Assembly (NCBI RefSeq): GCF_008843145.1
Contig: NZ_CP030265.1
Location: forward strand, 1,037,001 to 1,101,000
DNA length: 64,000 nucleotides
Direction: 5' to 3'
Source of the DNA: Skermanella pratensis
GTDB lineage: Bacteria; Pseudomonadota; Alphaproteobacteria; Azospirillales; Azospirillaceae
Within the stretch, counting starts at the first letter, position 1. Every line of letters starts with the position of its first letter. A model generated the notes under the pieces. The model was not told the origin of the DNA. It made no database searches and saw nothing but the letters and a program-made list of their open reading frames with translations. Of the stretch, positions 38,480 to 52,201 are shown piece after piece. A program made the translations under genes and the position numbers.

Positions 38480-40573
38480 TCAGGCTGCCTTGATGCTGGC
38501 GAGGAAGCGCTCGACCTCGCCGCGAAGCATTTCGGACTGTTGGGCCAGCTGGCCCGCCGCGCTGCGCACCTGGTTGGCGGCGGCTCCGGTCTGGTCCGAC
38601 GCCTGGGTCACTTGCCCGACATTGGCGGAGACCTCCTGGGTACCGGCGGCTGCCTGGGTGACGTTGCGCGAGATTTCGCCGGTCGCCGAGGTCTGTTCCT
38701 CGACCGCCGCCGCGATCGTGATGGTGATGTCGTTGATCTGGCGGATGGTGCCGCCGATCCCCTCGATGGCGCCCACGGCTCCGGTCGATGCCGTCTGCAT
38801 GTTGGTGATATGGGACGATATCTCGTCGGTCGCCTTGGCGGTCGCGGTCGCGAGGTTCTTCACCTCCGAAGCGACGACCGCGAAACCTTTCCCCGCCTCC
38901 CCGGCGCGGGCCGCCTCGATCGTGGCGTTCAGGGCCAGCAGGTTGGTCTGGTTGGCGATATTCGAGATCAGATCGACCACTTCGCCGATCTTGTGGGCCG
39001 CCTCGGCAAGGCCCTGGACCGTACCGTTGGTTTGCTCCGCCTGCTGCACGGCTGCATTGGCGATGCCGGTGGAGCGGGTGACCTGACGCGCGATTTCCTG
39101 AAGCGAGCCGGACATTTCCTCCGCGGCCGCGGCGACCGTCTGGACATTGGCCGAGGTCTGTTCAGCTGCGGCGGCCGAGGCGGTGACCTGCCGGCTGGTT
39201 TCCTCCGCGATGGCGGCCATGCTCTGCGCCGTGCTGTCCAACTCGGTGGCGGCCGCGCTCACCGTCCGCAGGATGCCGGTGACGCCCTGGTCGAAGTTCC
39301 GGACCAGCATGTCGATCTCGGCGACCCGGCGTTCCTTGGCGCTGCGCTCCTCGGCCTGAGCCGCTTCCAGGCGCTCCCGCTCGATCGCATTGTCCTTGAA
39401 GACCAGCAGGGCGTCCGCAAGGGCGCCGATTTCGTCATGGCGGTCCGTGTAGGGCACTTCGCCCGAAACGTCGCCCCGGGCCACGCGCCGCATGGCTTCC
39501 ACGATGCCGCGGATCGGGCTCGTGACACGACGGCGAACGATCCTCATCCCGGCGATGGCGAGAACGATCGCGACCACGAATATAGCCCCGTTGACGATCA
39601 GCGTGGTTGCCGCCGCCGCCTCCTTCTGCGCGGCATGCCGGTTCATTTCATCGAGCGCCACGTTGGCCACCGCGTCCAGATCGGATTGCGACCTGTCGGC
39701 GATGATGTTCAGCTCGTCCAGGCGAATGGGCAAATCCTGCCCGGCGCCGATGGCGGTCAGGACGGCTTCGCGCTTCTGCAGATAATCGTTCATGTAGCTG
39801 CGCTCAGCCGCGGCTACCGCGGCTTTGATCGGTTCGAGCGCGCCGGGGCGCTGTGCGGCCTCCTTGAGCATCCGCCACGCCGTGTCCAGCCGACCGCGGA
39901 CAAGCGCCATTTGGAGCCGGTCCTCTGGGGTGATCCCCTGCTTCGCTACGGCGCTGTCGAACATCACGCGGATGGGGGTGGATGCCTCACGTGCGATCAC
40001 GGCGGCGTCCTTCACGCCGATCAGTTCGCTGAACGCGGGATCCATCGCGCGCGCCGGTTCCAACAGAACGCTGGAGATCTTGGCGAGCAGTTCCAAAGTC
40101 TTTCCCGTGGCTCCCATCCATGTGTCGATCAGTTGCTTGGGACGCTGATCGACTTCGACCTGCAAGGCAGCATCCGCATCGCGACGGAGGGTGTTCAACG
40201 TCCCCATGGCATCACGGACCTCGACCTCACCCATGCCGGCTGCGCAAGACATCCGGGCGCAAATCGTGGCGACGACGTTCACGACATCGGCGGATTGACT
40301 GCGCCAGTGCGGCATTTTCTCTATGGTTGCCGTTTCGGCGTTGACGGGTCGCAGAAGAACCCGACGGGTGGCGCCACGTTCGAGCCGGATTGCCTGCATA
40401 GCCGTGAAGACATCATGCGAGGCCTGGGTCACCGCTTGCACGGTGCGAACTTCTGAAAAAATTCTTAAGGATTTCAGGCTATCCAAGGTAATCAGAGATA
40501 TCAGAAAAACTACGACACTACAAAATAGGAGCGTCAGCATTGTATTTATGCTGAGGCTGTTTAGGGATTTCAT
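38480..40573 (-). CDS. Methyl-accepting chemotaxis protein
   Basis: 697 residues from ATG 40573 with GGAG seven bases upstream. A first membrane helix (about 11-30: [20 protein letters not shown]) precedes a long periplasmic helical sensor (about 35-320). A second helix ([20 protein letters not shown]) leads to a HAMP domain ([20 protein letters not shown]). The signalling hairpin is canonical ([20 protein letters not shown], then [18 protein letters not shown]). No C-terminal CheR-binding pentapeptide is visible. Ligand unknown. A short ORF follows in the same direction. Confidence 0.92.
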   Translation of the reverse strand: MKSLNSLSINTMLTLLFCSVVVFLISLITLDSLKSLRIFSEVRTVQAVTQASHDVFTAMQAIRLERGATRRVLLRPVNAETATIEKMPHWRSQSADVVNVVATICARMSCAAGMGEVEVRDAMGTLNTLRRDADAALQVEVDQRPKQLIDTWMGATGKTLELLAKISSVLLEPARAMDPAFSELIGVKDAAVIAREASTPIRVMFDSAVAKQGITPEDRLQMALVRGRLDTAWRMLKEAAQRPGALEPIKAAVAAAERSYMNDYLQKREAVLTAIGAGQDLPIRLDELNIIADRSQSDLDAVANVALDEMNRHAAQKEAAAATTLIVNGAIFVVAIVLAIAGMRIVRRRVTSPIRGIVEAMRRVARGDVSGEVPYTDRHDEIGALADALLVFKDNAIERERLEAAQAEERSAKERRVAEIDMLVRNFDQGVTGILRTVSAAATELDSTAQSMAAIAEETSRQVTASAAAAEQTSANVQTVAAAAEEMSGSLQEIARQVTRSTGIANAAVQQAEQTNGTVQGLAEAAHKIGEVVDLISNIANQTNLLALNATIEAARAGEAGKGFAVVASEVKNLATATAKATDEISSHITNMQTASTGAVGAIEGIGGTIRQINDITITIAAAVEEQTSATGEISRNVTQAAAGTQEVSANVGQVTQASDQTGAAANQVRSAAGQLAQQSEMLRGEVERFLASIKAA

Positions 40574-41116
40574 GGCTTGTCTCCACCAGGAATCAAGGAA
40601 CTGCCGAGCTCGGCTGATCAATAATTCGATGCCTGAGTGCTGCTGTTTGCCGCTCTTTGATGGAGGGCAACTGCAGGTCAGAACAGCGGTTCCCAGGGCC
40701 TCGCTCCGGTTAGGCGGTGCGAAACATCACCCTGTTCACAGTGTGGATATTGCGGGCAATCTCAAAATAATTTAATTTGAATTTTATATATATCCAATAG
40801 GATATAGTCCAATCCGGCGGGATCGATCACCGTGGGTCTGCCAAATGGAATCGGGAACCGCACCCTGGACCTGCTCGCACGGCGAGAATGATCAGCCTCG
40901 GCGAGGCGACAGCGGGACTACGGCGGAACGTTGATGCGATACACGTCAATCTCAAAGCCCGATGGCGTAAAGCCTGAAGTCGCCTTTGCTCTGGAAGGAC
41001 TTCCAGGAGAACCGTCGGCGGCTCGGGTGCGCAGGTCCTGAACCATCTCAGGGGGGGAGTGGAGGCGACGCTCGCCTCCACTCCGTCCGCAAACCAGCCC
41101 CCGACCCCCCGCGTCC
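40574..41116. other. Intergenic region with AT-rich segment and an 18-bp palindrome
   Basis: About 540 bases without a convincing gene. Bases 40760-40810 are very AT-rich and contain TATATCC-AATA-GGATATA (40789-40806), a perfect inverted repeat that could be an operator or part of the chemoreceptor promoter. The stretch 40880-41080 contains only short, unsupported ORFs. Confidence 0.55.
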
Positions 41117-44613
<3,497 letters not shown>

Positions 44614-44670
44614 GGTTCTTCTGTCTCGGTGGTGTTTCTACTGGGGGGCGTTTCTACCGGGCGGCGGCTG

Positions 44671-45666
<996 letters not shown>

Positions 45667-46656
45667 TCAGTTCACTCCGAAGGTCGAAAGGGCGGAAGCG
45701 GCGGCATCGGCGACGGGGGGGCGGGAGCCCTCCTCGCGGGTGGCCGGCCAGAGATTGACGGTCAGCGGATCGCCGGGCAGCCGGACGACGGGGCCGGCGG
45801 ACATGCCGGCCGCGCGCAGCCAGCCCGTGACCTCGTCGTCGCCGAAGCCGAGCCGGCGGTGGGCATGCTCGGTCCGCAGGGGTTCCAGGTCGTGACGGGC
45901 GAAATCGACGATCACCAGCCGCCCGCCGGGGCGCAGCACCCGCGCGGCCTCGGCCAGGACGTCGGCCGGCTCCTCGACGAAATGGAGCACCTGGTGGATC
46001 ACCACGGCGTCGAACGAACCGGACGGCAGCGGCAGCTGGTACATGTCGGACTGCCGGACCTGGCAGTTGCGCAGGCCGGCGCGCTCCAGGTTGGCCCGCG
46101 CGATCGCCAGCATCTCGCGCGACAGGTCGATGCCCAGGGCGCGTTCGGCGCGGGGCGCCAGCAGCTCCAGCATGCGGCCGGTGCCGGTGCCGAGGTCCAG
46201 CAGGTCCTGGATGCCGGAGACGGGGAAAAGGCGCAGCAAGGCCGCCTCGACCTCGCGCTCGGGCACGTGCAGCGAGCGCATCTCGTGCCAGCGGGCGGCG
46301 TTCTCGCGGAAATAGTCGGCGGCGGCCTCGGCGCGGGCGCGCTTGATCGCGTTCAGCCGCTCCAGGTCCAGGGCCAGGGTCGCGTCGTCCCGCGGCACCG
46401 CGTCGATCAGGGTGCGCGCCAGCTCGGCGAAGGCGCCGCGCTCGGCCAGGCGGTAGAACGCCCAGGTCCCTTCCCGGAAGCGGTCGAGCAGCCCCGCGTC
46501 GCACAGCAGCTTAAGGTGCCTGGACACGCGCGGCTGGCTCTGGCCGAGGATCTGGGTCAGCTCGGTCACGGTCAGCTCGCCTTGGGCGCACAATGCCATC
46601 AGCCGCAACCGTGTCGGCTCCGCCGCCGCCTTGAGTGCCGTGAGCAGTGAGTCCAT
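45667..46656 (-). CDS. ArsR-family regulator fused to a SAM-dependent methyltransferase
   Basis: About 329 residues from ATG 46656. Residues 1-100 form an ArsR winged helix (AAAEPTRLRLMALCAQGELTV; recognition helix SQPRVSRHLKLLCDAG). Residues about 130-310 form a class I methyltransferase (LLDLGTGTGRMLELLAPRAE, DAVVIHQVLHFVEEPADVL, GGRLVIVDFARHDLE). Such fusions precede metF and metH in many alphaproteobacteria and resemble the S-adenosylhomocysteine-sensing regulator SahR. The methyltransferase domain may sense the SAM/SAH ratio instead of methylating; that is inference. A palindromic operator overlaps its promoter. Confidence 0.87.
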   Translation of the reverse strand: MDSLLTALKAAAEPTRLRLMALCAQGELTVTELTQILGQSQPRVSRHLKLLCDAGLLDRFREGTWAFYRLAERGAFAELARTLIDAVPRDDATLALDLERLNAIKRARAEAAADYFRENAARWHEMRSLHVPEREVEAALLRLFPVSGIQDLLDLGTGTGRMLELLAPRAERALGIDLSREMLAIARANLERAGLRNCQVRQSDMYQLPLPSGSFDAVVIHQVLHFVEEPADVLAEAARVLRPGGRLVIVDFARHDLEPLRTEHAHRRLGFGDDEVTGWLRAAGMSAGPVVRLPGDPLTVNLWPATREEGSRPPVADAAASALSTFGVN

Positions 46657-46714
46657 CCCTGTGCCTGTCCCAGTGTGCCGGAAATGTGCGCTGAAAGCCG
46701 TTCTCGTCAATCGA

Positions 46715-46743
46715 TATATAAAGATATCTTTATGCGACGTAAA
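46715..46743 (-). promoter_or_regulatory. Promoter and palindromic operator of the arsR-metF-metH operon
   Basis: On the minus strand, -35 TTTACG (46738-46743) and -10 TATATA (46715-46720) are 17 bases apart. The perfect 16-bp palindrome ATAAAGATATCTTTAT (46718-46733) lies across the spacer and -10, so a bound repressor would block polymerase. It lies 62 bases upstream of the regulator ATG, consistent with autoregulation by the ArsR-type protein. The motif resembles the one I recall for SahR sites; this was not checked. Confidence 0.75.
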
Positions 46744-46911
46744 CGACTTTTCTGGAAAAACGGAGGGACGGCCATATGAGACCCTCCGGCTGCGGCTCCT
46801 CCCGGCCGTGGCATCTGGTCAAAAACAAATCCGTATGATACGTCAGAACGATCCGCGCCTTCTGCGACGTCGGAATCCTGGCGGCACCGGCCTCCCATCT
46901 TTCTCTTCTGG

Positions 46912-47778
46912 ATGAGCGACTTATCCATGAACCTGTCTGGCTTCCCGCGCTTTCGCGGTTCCGTTGCCGCCGTTGCCCTGCTTGTCTGCGGCTCCGTCCT
47001 GTCCGGATGCGTCCTGCCTCCGCGCGACGATCCCGCGGCCCTGGCGGCCTACCAGGAGGCCAACGATCCGCTTGAAGGTTTCAACCGGGCGATCTTCGGC
47101 TTCAACGAAGGCACCGACATCCTGCTGATTCGCCCCGTCGCCGACATCTACCGCGGCATCCTGCCCAACCCGGTCCGCAACGGCATCCGCAATTTCCTGC
47201 GCAACCTGCGGAGCCCGCTGACGATCGCCAACGAGCTGCTCCAGGGCGACTGGAACGGCGCGGAGGTGGCGACCAAGCGCTTCCTGGTCAACACCACCGT
47301 CGGCATCGGCGGCCTGATGGACGTGGCGGCCGACCACGGCCTGGAGTATCAGGCGGAGGATTTCGGGCAGACCCTCGCCGTATGGGGCGTGCCGGAAGGT
47401 CCCTACCTGGTGCTGCCGCTGCTGGGGCCGTCAAACTTCCGCGACACGACGGGGATCGCGGCCGAAGCCTTCGGCGACCCGGTCAACCTGTGGGCCGCCA
47501 ATACCGACCGCGACGGGATTCCGATCGGGCGCGCGATCGCCGGCGGCATCGACACCCGCTCCCGCCTGATCGAGCCGATCGACGACCTGCGCCGCAATTC
47601 GCTCGACTACTATGCCTCGCTGCGCAGCCTGTACCGGCAGAACCGGATCAACGAGATCAGCGACGGGCGGTCCTCCATCGAGGAATACCCCGAATTCCCC
47701 GAGTTTCCCGAGTTTCCCGAGGACGAAGTGCCGCAGGTTGACAATCCCGACGGAACGGCTAAGTCCAGCACGCCATGA
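46912..47778 (+). CDS. mlaA: Outer-membrane phospholipid-transport lipoprotein MlaA (VacJ)
   Basis: 288 residues from ATG 46912 (or 46927). A lipoprotein signal ends in the lipobox LSGC. The MlaA body is clear: DPLEGFNRAIFGFNEGTD, LPNPVRNGIRNFLRNLRSPL, DFGQTLAVWGVPEGPYLVLP and a DYYASLRSLYRQNRI block. MlaA removes mislocalised phospholipid from the outer leaflet and passes it to MlaC. The C-terminal tail has tandem EFP repeats from a 9-base DNA repeat. Its stop overlaps the mlaC start (ATGA). mlaFED are not in this window. Confidence 0.92.
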   Translation: MSDLSMNLSGFPRFRGSVAAVALLVCGSVLSGCVLPPRDDPAALAAYQEANDPLEGFNRAIFGFNEGTDILLIRPVADIYRGILPNPVRNGIRNFLRNLRSPLTIANELLQGDWNGAEVATKRFLVNTTVGIGGLMDVAADHGLEYQAEDFGQTLAVWGVPEGPYLVLPLLGPSNFRDTTGIAAEAFGDPVNLWAANTDRDGIPIGRAIAGGIDTRSRLIEPIDDLRRNSLDYYASLRSLYRQNRINEISDGRSSIEEYPEFPEFPEFPEDEVPQVDNPDGTAKSSTP

Positions 47779-48416
47779 TCACACGCCGCTTCTTCATCAC
47801 CTGCGCCGCGCTGCTCGCCTTTGCGGGCACCGTCGCGCTTCCCGCCGCTGGCCGCGCCGACGAACGTTCGGAAGCGTCAGCCAAGTTCATCCAGGACCTG
47901 GGCGCCCGCGCGATCGACGTTCTGGTCAAGCCCAACCTGGATCGCCAGGAGTCCATGCAGCGGTTCCGCGTGCTGCTGAACGAGGGTTTCGACGTTCCCT
48001 ACATCAGCCGCTTCGTGCTGGGCCGGATCTGGAACACGGCGACCCCGGCACAGCAGCAGGAGTATGGCGCGCTGTTCGAGCGGCTGATCGTACAGGTCTA
48101 TGCCGACCGCTTCTCCCAGTATTCCGGGCAGAACCTGGACGTCAACGAGACCCTGAAGATCACCGGCCACCGGCCGGAGGGGGAGAGCGACGCCATCGTG
48201 GCGTCGCAGATCATCCGCCCCGACGCGCCGCCCGTGGCAGTGGACTGGCGCGTCCGGCAGCGCGGCGATACCTTGAAGGTGATCGACGTCGCGGTCGAGG
48301 GGGTCAGCATGAGCGTGACCCAGCGCTCCGAGTTCTCCTCGGTCATCCAGCGCGGCGGCGGGCAGATGGAAGCCCTGTTGCAGACCCTTCGCCAGAGGGT
48401 CGGTTCCGCCGGCTGA
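47775..48416 (+). CDS. mlaC: Periplasmic phospholipid-binding protein MlaC
   Basis: 213 residues with a signal peptide (FFITCAALLAFAGTVALPAAGRA). MlaC blocks include FRVLLNEGFDVPYISRFVLG, LFERLIVQVYADRFSQY and VDWRVRQRGDTLKVIDVAVEGVSM in order. It ferries phospholipid between MlaA and the inner-membrane MlaFEDB complex. It overlaps mlaA by four bases and is followed by a strong terminator, so the operon has just two genes. Confidence 0.92.
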   Translation: MITRRFFITCAALLAFAGTVALPAAGRADERSEASAKFIQDLGARAIDVLVKPNLDRQESMQRFRVLLNEGFDVPYISRFVLGRIWNTATPAQQQEYGALFERLIVQVYADRFSQYSGQNLDVNETLKITGHRPEGESDAIVASQIIRPDAPPVAVDWRVRQRGDTLKVIDVAVEGVSMSVTQRSEFSSVIQRGGGQMEALLQTLRQRVGSAG

Positions 48417-48450
48417 CGTCTCCCCGTTCCCTGAAGACGATCCGCGAAGA

Positions 48451-48475
48451 AGCCGCCCGGCCGGGCGGCTTTTTT
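48451..48475 (+). terminator. Rho-independent terminator after mlaC
   Basis: AGCCGCCCGG/CCGGGCGGCT (48451-48470) folds into a GC-rich hairpin followed by TTTTTT from 48470, 34 bases past the mlaC stop. It is the clearest terminator in the window. Confidence 0.93.
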
Positions 48476-48567
48476 CTTGCCTGCACGTCGGCCGGCCCGG
48501 GCGCCCCCCGTTTCCGGGGAACATCGTCCAGGCTCCGGGGTTGGTTCAGGAGGTAGGGCAGGGGGAG

Positions 48568-49140
48568 ATGATGGAACTCAAGGAATATCCGCTGCTGCAT
48601 CAGGTCGATCTCATGCTGGCCTTGCTGAAGGTCGCGGCCAACGGCCGGGCCACGCTGGACGATGCGCTGGCAAGGCTGAAGGGAAACCTGCGATCGGTCG
48701 GAGAGGCCTCTCCGGTGCCCGACTCGGAGATCCGGGAAGAGCTTGCCCGTGCGTTGGACAGGCTTGTACAGGCGCTCCTTCTTGACCTCGTCGAGGCGGG
48801 GGATTTCTTGATCACGCCGCGCGGCATGAGGACGCTGGCGGATCATCCCGGAGGCGTGGACGACAGCGTGCTGATGCAATTTCCGGAGTTCCGCGCCTTC
48901 ATCGACCAGGGGTCCTCGCGGCCGTCCGGCAGGAAGGCGGTCTTCACCGGGCGGACGGACGATCCCCGGATCATCGAGTACGACCAGGGCTATGCCGCCT
49001 TCCATGACGGACAGGCCTTGCAGGGCAATCCCTACGAGGCGGACCGGGTCATGCACCTTGCTTGGGAGAACGGCTGGTGCCAGGCCCGCGACGACGCGCT
49101 CCGCGGCGAAAGCTGGAGCGCCGCCGTGCGCAAGGTCTGA
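48568..49140 (+). CDS. Winged-helix (Mrr_N-like) and RMF-like fusion protein
   Basis: About 190 residues from ATG 48568 (ATG 48571 is equivalent), after AGGAGG. Residues about 8-115 resemble the Mrr_N winged helix (VDLMLALLKVAANGRATL, LLDLVEAGDFLITPRGMRTL, DDSVLMQFPEFRAFI). Residues about 145-180 match the ribosome modulation factor pattern: an Asp-Gln-Gly-x-Ala core (YDQGYAAFHDGQALQGNPYE), then LAWENGWCQARDDAL. No nuclease domain follows. RMF-like modules in small alphaproteobacterial proteins are thought to contact ribosomes or RNA. The joint architecture suggests a regulatory role, but I assign no function. Confidence 0.6.
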   Translation: MMELKEYPLLHQVDLMLALLKVAANGRATLDDALARLKGNLRSVGEASPVPDSEIREELARALDRLVQALLLDLVEAGDFLITPRGMRTLADHPGGVDDSVLMQFPEFRAFIDQGSSRPSGRKAVFTGRTDDPRIIEYDQGYAAFHDGQALQGNPYEADRVMHLAWENGWCQARDDALRGESWSAAVRKV

Positions 49141-49256
49141 ACGGCCACGCTGTTCGGCCAGGACACCTGATCATTAGGGGTAAGTTAAGGGGACGGTGAT
49201 ATGCTCCCGGATGCCCGCCGCGACCCCTGCCTTCTTGATTGGTCAGAAGTCCGAAG

Positions 49257-50225
49257 ATGACCGTACCTGAACTGCTCGACCTTACGGAACTCGACTATCT
49301 GAGCATGGAGGAGGCCCTGTCCTCGTCGGCTCGCGGACGGGCATTCCTGCGCATGCGCGACCGCCGGACGCGGGTTGTCTCTGTCGACGACTGGCGCCGC
49401 CTGGCGGGCAAGCTGGAGGAGCAGGTCGACCGGCTGCGCGGGGTCGAGGCCGTCGCGGTCACCGCCGCCCAGCCCATCGAGATGGTGACGGACGCCGCCG
49501 GCGTCACGACGGACCGCTCCACGCACCTGCGCATTCTGCGGCAGGAACTGCAGGAGATGAGCAGCTACATCCAGCAGACCCGCAGCGAGATCGCGGCGCT
49601 TCGGCCGGCCGACGCGGGCGCCAACCGGATCATGGCAGCCACCGGCGAGCTGGACGCCATCGTGACGGCGACCGAGCGGGCGACCACCGAGATCCTCAAC
49701 GCGGCCGAACGCATCCAGGAATTCGCCAACCAGATGCACCGGGCGGCCCGGGGGGAGATCAGCCTGGATGTCGGGGATGTCGCGAACGACATCGAGATCC
49801 AGATCATGGAGATCATGACTGCCTGCTCGTTCCAGGACATCACGGGCCAGCGCACCACCAAGGTGGTCAACACCCTGCGCTACATCGAGCAGCGCGTGAA
49901 CACCATGATCGAGATCTGGGGCGTCGACCGGGCCGTCCTGGCGTCGGCCGATGCGGCGGCGTCGCACCGCAAGATGAACGACGACCGCCCCGACGCCCAT
50001 CTGCTCAACGGTCCGGCGCTCGGCGACGGCGTGGACCAGGCGACGATCGACGCGCTGTTCGACAGCATCAGCTTCGACGCCCCGCCGCCCCAGCCGGCTT
50101 ACGAACCGCCCTCGCCGCCGCGTCCGGCACCCGCCCCTCCGGCGCCCCCTCCTCCGGCCCCTCCACCCGTCATGAACGGCAGCGCGGAGATCAACCAGAG
50201 CGACATCGACAAACTGTTCGGATGA
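49257..50225 (+). CDS. cheZ: Protein phosphatase CheZ
   Basis: 322 residues from ATG 49257. The long helical hairpin contains the CheZ active-site block ACSFQDITGQRTTKVVNTLR, with the catalytic Asp and Gln. Before it runs a helix from about residue 90 (LRILRQELQEMSSYIQQTR). The tail is a Pro-rich linker ending in INQSDIDKLFG, the amphipathic CheY-binding end seen in CheZ and FliM. It dephosphorylates CheY-P. No other chemotaxis genes are adjacent except the pentapeptide protein that follows by three bases. Confidence 0.88.
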   Translation: MTVPELLDLTELDYLSMEEALSSSARGRAFLRMRDRRTRVVSVDDWRRLAGKLEEQVDRLRGVEAVAVTAAQPIEMVTDAAGVTTDRSTHLRILRQELQEMSSYIQQTRSEIAALRPADAGANRIMAATGELDAIVTATERATTEILNAAERIQEFANQMHRAARGEISLDVGDVANDIEIQIMEIMTACSFQDITGQRTTKVVNTLRYIEQRVNTMIEIWGVDRAVLASADAAASHRKMNDDRPDAHLLNGPALGDGVDQATIDALFDSISFDAPPPQPAYEPPSPPRPAPAPPAPPPPAPPPVMNGSAEINQSDIDKLFG

Positions 50226-50228
50226 CGC

Positions 50229-51473
50229 ATGGCCATCGACGAGGAACGCAAGGCCAGGATCAAGCTGACTCAGGAGCAACTTGATCGCGTGTGCGAGCGG
50301 CACAAGCGCTTCATGGAGGGAAGGCCCAACGGCTCGCGGGCGAACATGCCGTTCTTCGATCTCTCGGGTCTCGATTTCGCCGGCCGCGACCTGACCGGCG
50401 CCCATCTGTCCGGGGCGATCCTGCGGGACGCGCGGATGATGGGCACGGTGCTGGACCATGCCGACCTGTTCGGCGCGGACCTGCGCGGGGCCGACCTGAC
50501 CGGCAGCCATCTGTTTCGCACCGATCTGCGCGGCGCCAACCTGCGCGGCGCGTTGCTCCAGGACGCCGTCATGGTCGAGGTGGACCTGCGCGACGGTTCC
50601 ATGGCCAACAAGGGCAGCGATGGCGAGTTGAAGGTCATCGGGTTCGAGCCGGGGCCGGCGGATATGAGCTCGACGATCCTGGTCCGCGCCGACATGGCCC
50701 GAGCCAAGCTGTCGGGCTCCTTCGCGGCGGGCGCCGACTTCTCCCACAGCAAGCTGTCGGACGCGCGCCTCGTGCGCACCGACCTGCGCAATTCGAAGTT
50801 CGTCGGCGCCAACCTGAGCGGGACCGACTTCTCCGGCGCGGACCTGCGCGGCGCCGACCTGACCGGTGCCACCACGACGGCCAACACCCAACTTCAGACC
50901 GCCGTCAGGACCGATGCCGACGCGGTCGCCCAGCAGATCAATCCGGTGCCGCTGCCGGCCGAGCACAAGGAGCCGGAGGCCGCGCCGGCACCGGCATTGG
51001 ACCTGGAGGGCATGCTGGCGGCCCATGCGCGATGGCTTAAGAGCGGCGGCAAGGACGGGGCGCAGCTCAACCTCTCGGGCATGGACCTGGACGGCGCCGA
51101 CCTGCGCAACCGGGTGCTCAGCCTGGGCATCGCGTCCCGCGTCCGGCTGCGCGGCGCAAACCTGCAGGGAGCCCAGCTCCAGTCGATCCAGCTCGACGGA
51201 GCCGACCTGCGCTCGGCCAACCTGCGCGCCGCCGACCTGCGCGGCGCCCGGCTCGACCGGGCCATCCTGATCGACGGGTGCCTGGAGGAGGCAAACCTGG
51301 CCTCGCTCAGGATCGGTGCCGACCGGCTGCTGCGCACCTCCCTGGTGCGCGCCCGCATGGCCGGGGCGCGGCTGCGCAAGGCGATCCTGCACGGCTGCGA
51401 CCTGACCAACGCCGATATGACCGGCTGCGACCTGCACGAGGCGGTGGTGACCGGCACGATCCTGGAACGCTGA
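50229..51473 (+). CDS. Pentapeptide-repeat protein
   Basis: 414 residues, starting three bases after cheZ. Three blocks of A(D/N)Lxx repeats are present: about 43-125 (DLSGLDFAGRDLTGAHLSGA onward), 145-215 and 285-412, separated by an alanine/proline linker with KEPEAAPAPALDLEG. The N terminus (EERKARIKLTQEQLDRVCER) is a charged helix. Pentapeptide proteins form a right-handed beta-helix; some mimic DNA and bind gyrase, others act as scaffolds. The tight linkage to cheZ suggests a chemotaxis or localisation role, but this is inference. Confidence 0.87.
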   Translation: MAIDEERKARIKLTQEQLDRVCERHKRFMEGRPNGSRANMPFFDLSGLDFAGRDLTGAHLSGAILRDARMMGTVLDHADLFGADLRGADLTGSHLFRTDLRGANLRGALLQDAVMVEVDLRDGSMANKGSDGELKVIGFEPGPADMSSTILVRADMARAKLSGSFAAGADFSHSKLSDARLVRTDLRNSKFVGANLSGTDFSGADLRGADLTGATTTANTQLQTAVRTDADAVAQQINPVPLPAEHKEPEAAPAPALDLEGMLAAHARWLKSGGKDGAQLNLSGMDLDGADLRNRVLSLGIASRVRLRGANLQGAQLQSIQLDGADLRSANLRAADLRGARLDRAILIDGCLEEANLASLRIGADRLLRTSLVRARMAGARLRKAILHGCDLTNADMTGCDLHEAVVTGTILER

Positions 51474-51476
51474 AAC

Positions 51477-51671
51477 CTATTTCTGGAACTTCTCGGCCTG
51501 CTGCCGGTCTTCCTCGACCTCCTGCGCGACTTCGGCGACCGCTTCGGAGTCGAGCTTCCTGGCTTTCTCGACCAGCTTCTCGCCTTCCTTCCGGTCGCCC
51601 TCGATCATTTTCTCCAGGCCTTCCTCGGCGAGATCCTGGGCCTTGTCGTGGTTCTGGTTATCGGCAGCCAT
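51477..51671 (-). CDS. Small acidic helical protein
   Basis: 64 residues from ATG 51671 with AAGGAG nine bases upstream. Highly charged helix (DLAEEGLEKMIEGDRKEGEK, LDSEAVAEVAQEVEEDRQQA), no cysteine or membrane segment. It starts 38 bases after the CBS gene stop, so the two are probably co-transcribed. No family recognised. Confidence 0.65.
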   Translation of the reverse strand: MAADNQNHDKAQDLAEEGLEKMIEGDRKEGEKLVEKARKLDSEAVAEVAQEVEEDRQQAEKFQK

Positions 51672-51709
51672 GCCGCAAATCTCCTTAAGTTCTTCTTGCA
51701 GTGAAAGGG

Positions 51710-52144
51710 TCAGCCGCGGTCGGGAGCGGACGGCTCGGAGACTTGGCCGAGCGTGTCGGCGATGGTCTGCGGCCGGTCCGAATCGGTCGCGATGTCTCCC
51801 AGGGAGACGATGCCGATCAGATGGTCGCCGCTGTCGAGCACGGGCACGCGGCGGATCTGCATGTCGCCCATCAGCCGCGACACGTCGCTTACCACGTCGT
51901 CCTCGTAGCAGTAGCGCGGCTCGTCGGTCATCACCTCGGCGACCTTGCACTCGCCGGGGGCCTTGCCGACGGAGGTTGCGCGGACGGTGATGTCCCGGTC
52001 GGTGATCATGCCGACCAGCTTGGGGCCTTCGCACACGGGAAGGACGCCCACGTTCAGTTCATCCATCAGCTTCGCCGCGCGCTGGATCGTGTCGCCGGGG
52101 GCGACCACCTCCACGTCGCGGGTCATGATCTCTCGGATCTGCAT
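51710..52144 (-). CDS. CBS-domain pair protein
   Basis: About 144 residues from ATG 52144, made of two CBS domains (MQIREIMTRDVEVVAPGDTI, LVGMITDRDITVRAT; VAEVMTDEPRYCYEDDVV, RRVPVLDSGDHLIGIVSLGD). CBS pairs bind adenine nucleotides. Stand-alone versions are common in general-stress regulons of alphaproteobacteria. A possible EcfG-type promoter (GGAAC-N17-TGTT) lies upstream. Confidence 0.87.
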   Translation of the reverse strand: MQIREIMTRDVEVVAPGDTIQRAAKLMDELNVGVLPVCEGPKLVGMITDRDITVRATSVGKAPGECKVAEVMTDEPRYCYEDDVVSDVSRLMGDMQIRRVPVLDSGDHLIGIVSLGDIATDSDRPQTIADTLGQVSEPSAPDRG

Positions 52145-52201
52145 CGGCTTTCCTGCCCCTCGGGGTGTGTCGGTTGGGCGCTTCGCAGCACCGTCCATGC
52201 C

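Noticed and set aside
40574-41116. Insertion-sequence remnant in the large gap before metH
   Set aside because: No transposase-like peptide or terminal inverted repeats could be recognised; only AT-rich sequence and a short palindrome.
46657-46911. SAM or SAH riboswitch upstream of the metF-metH operon
   Set aside because: The -10 box lies only about 60 bases before the start codon, leaving little leader, and I see no conserved riboswitch core. The DNA palindrome explains regulation better.
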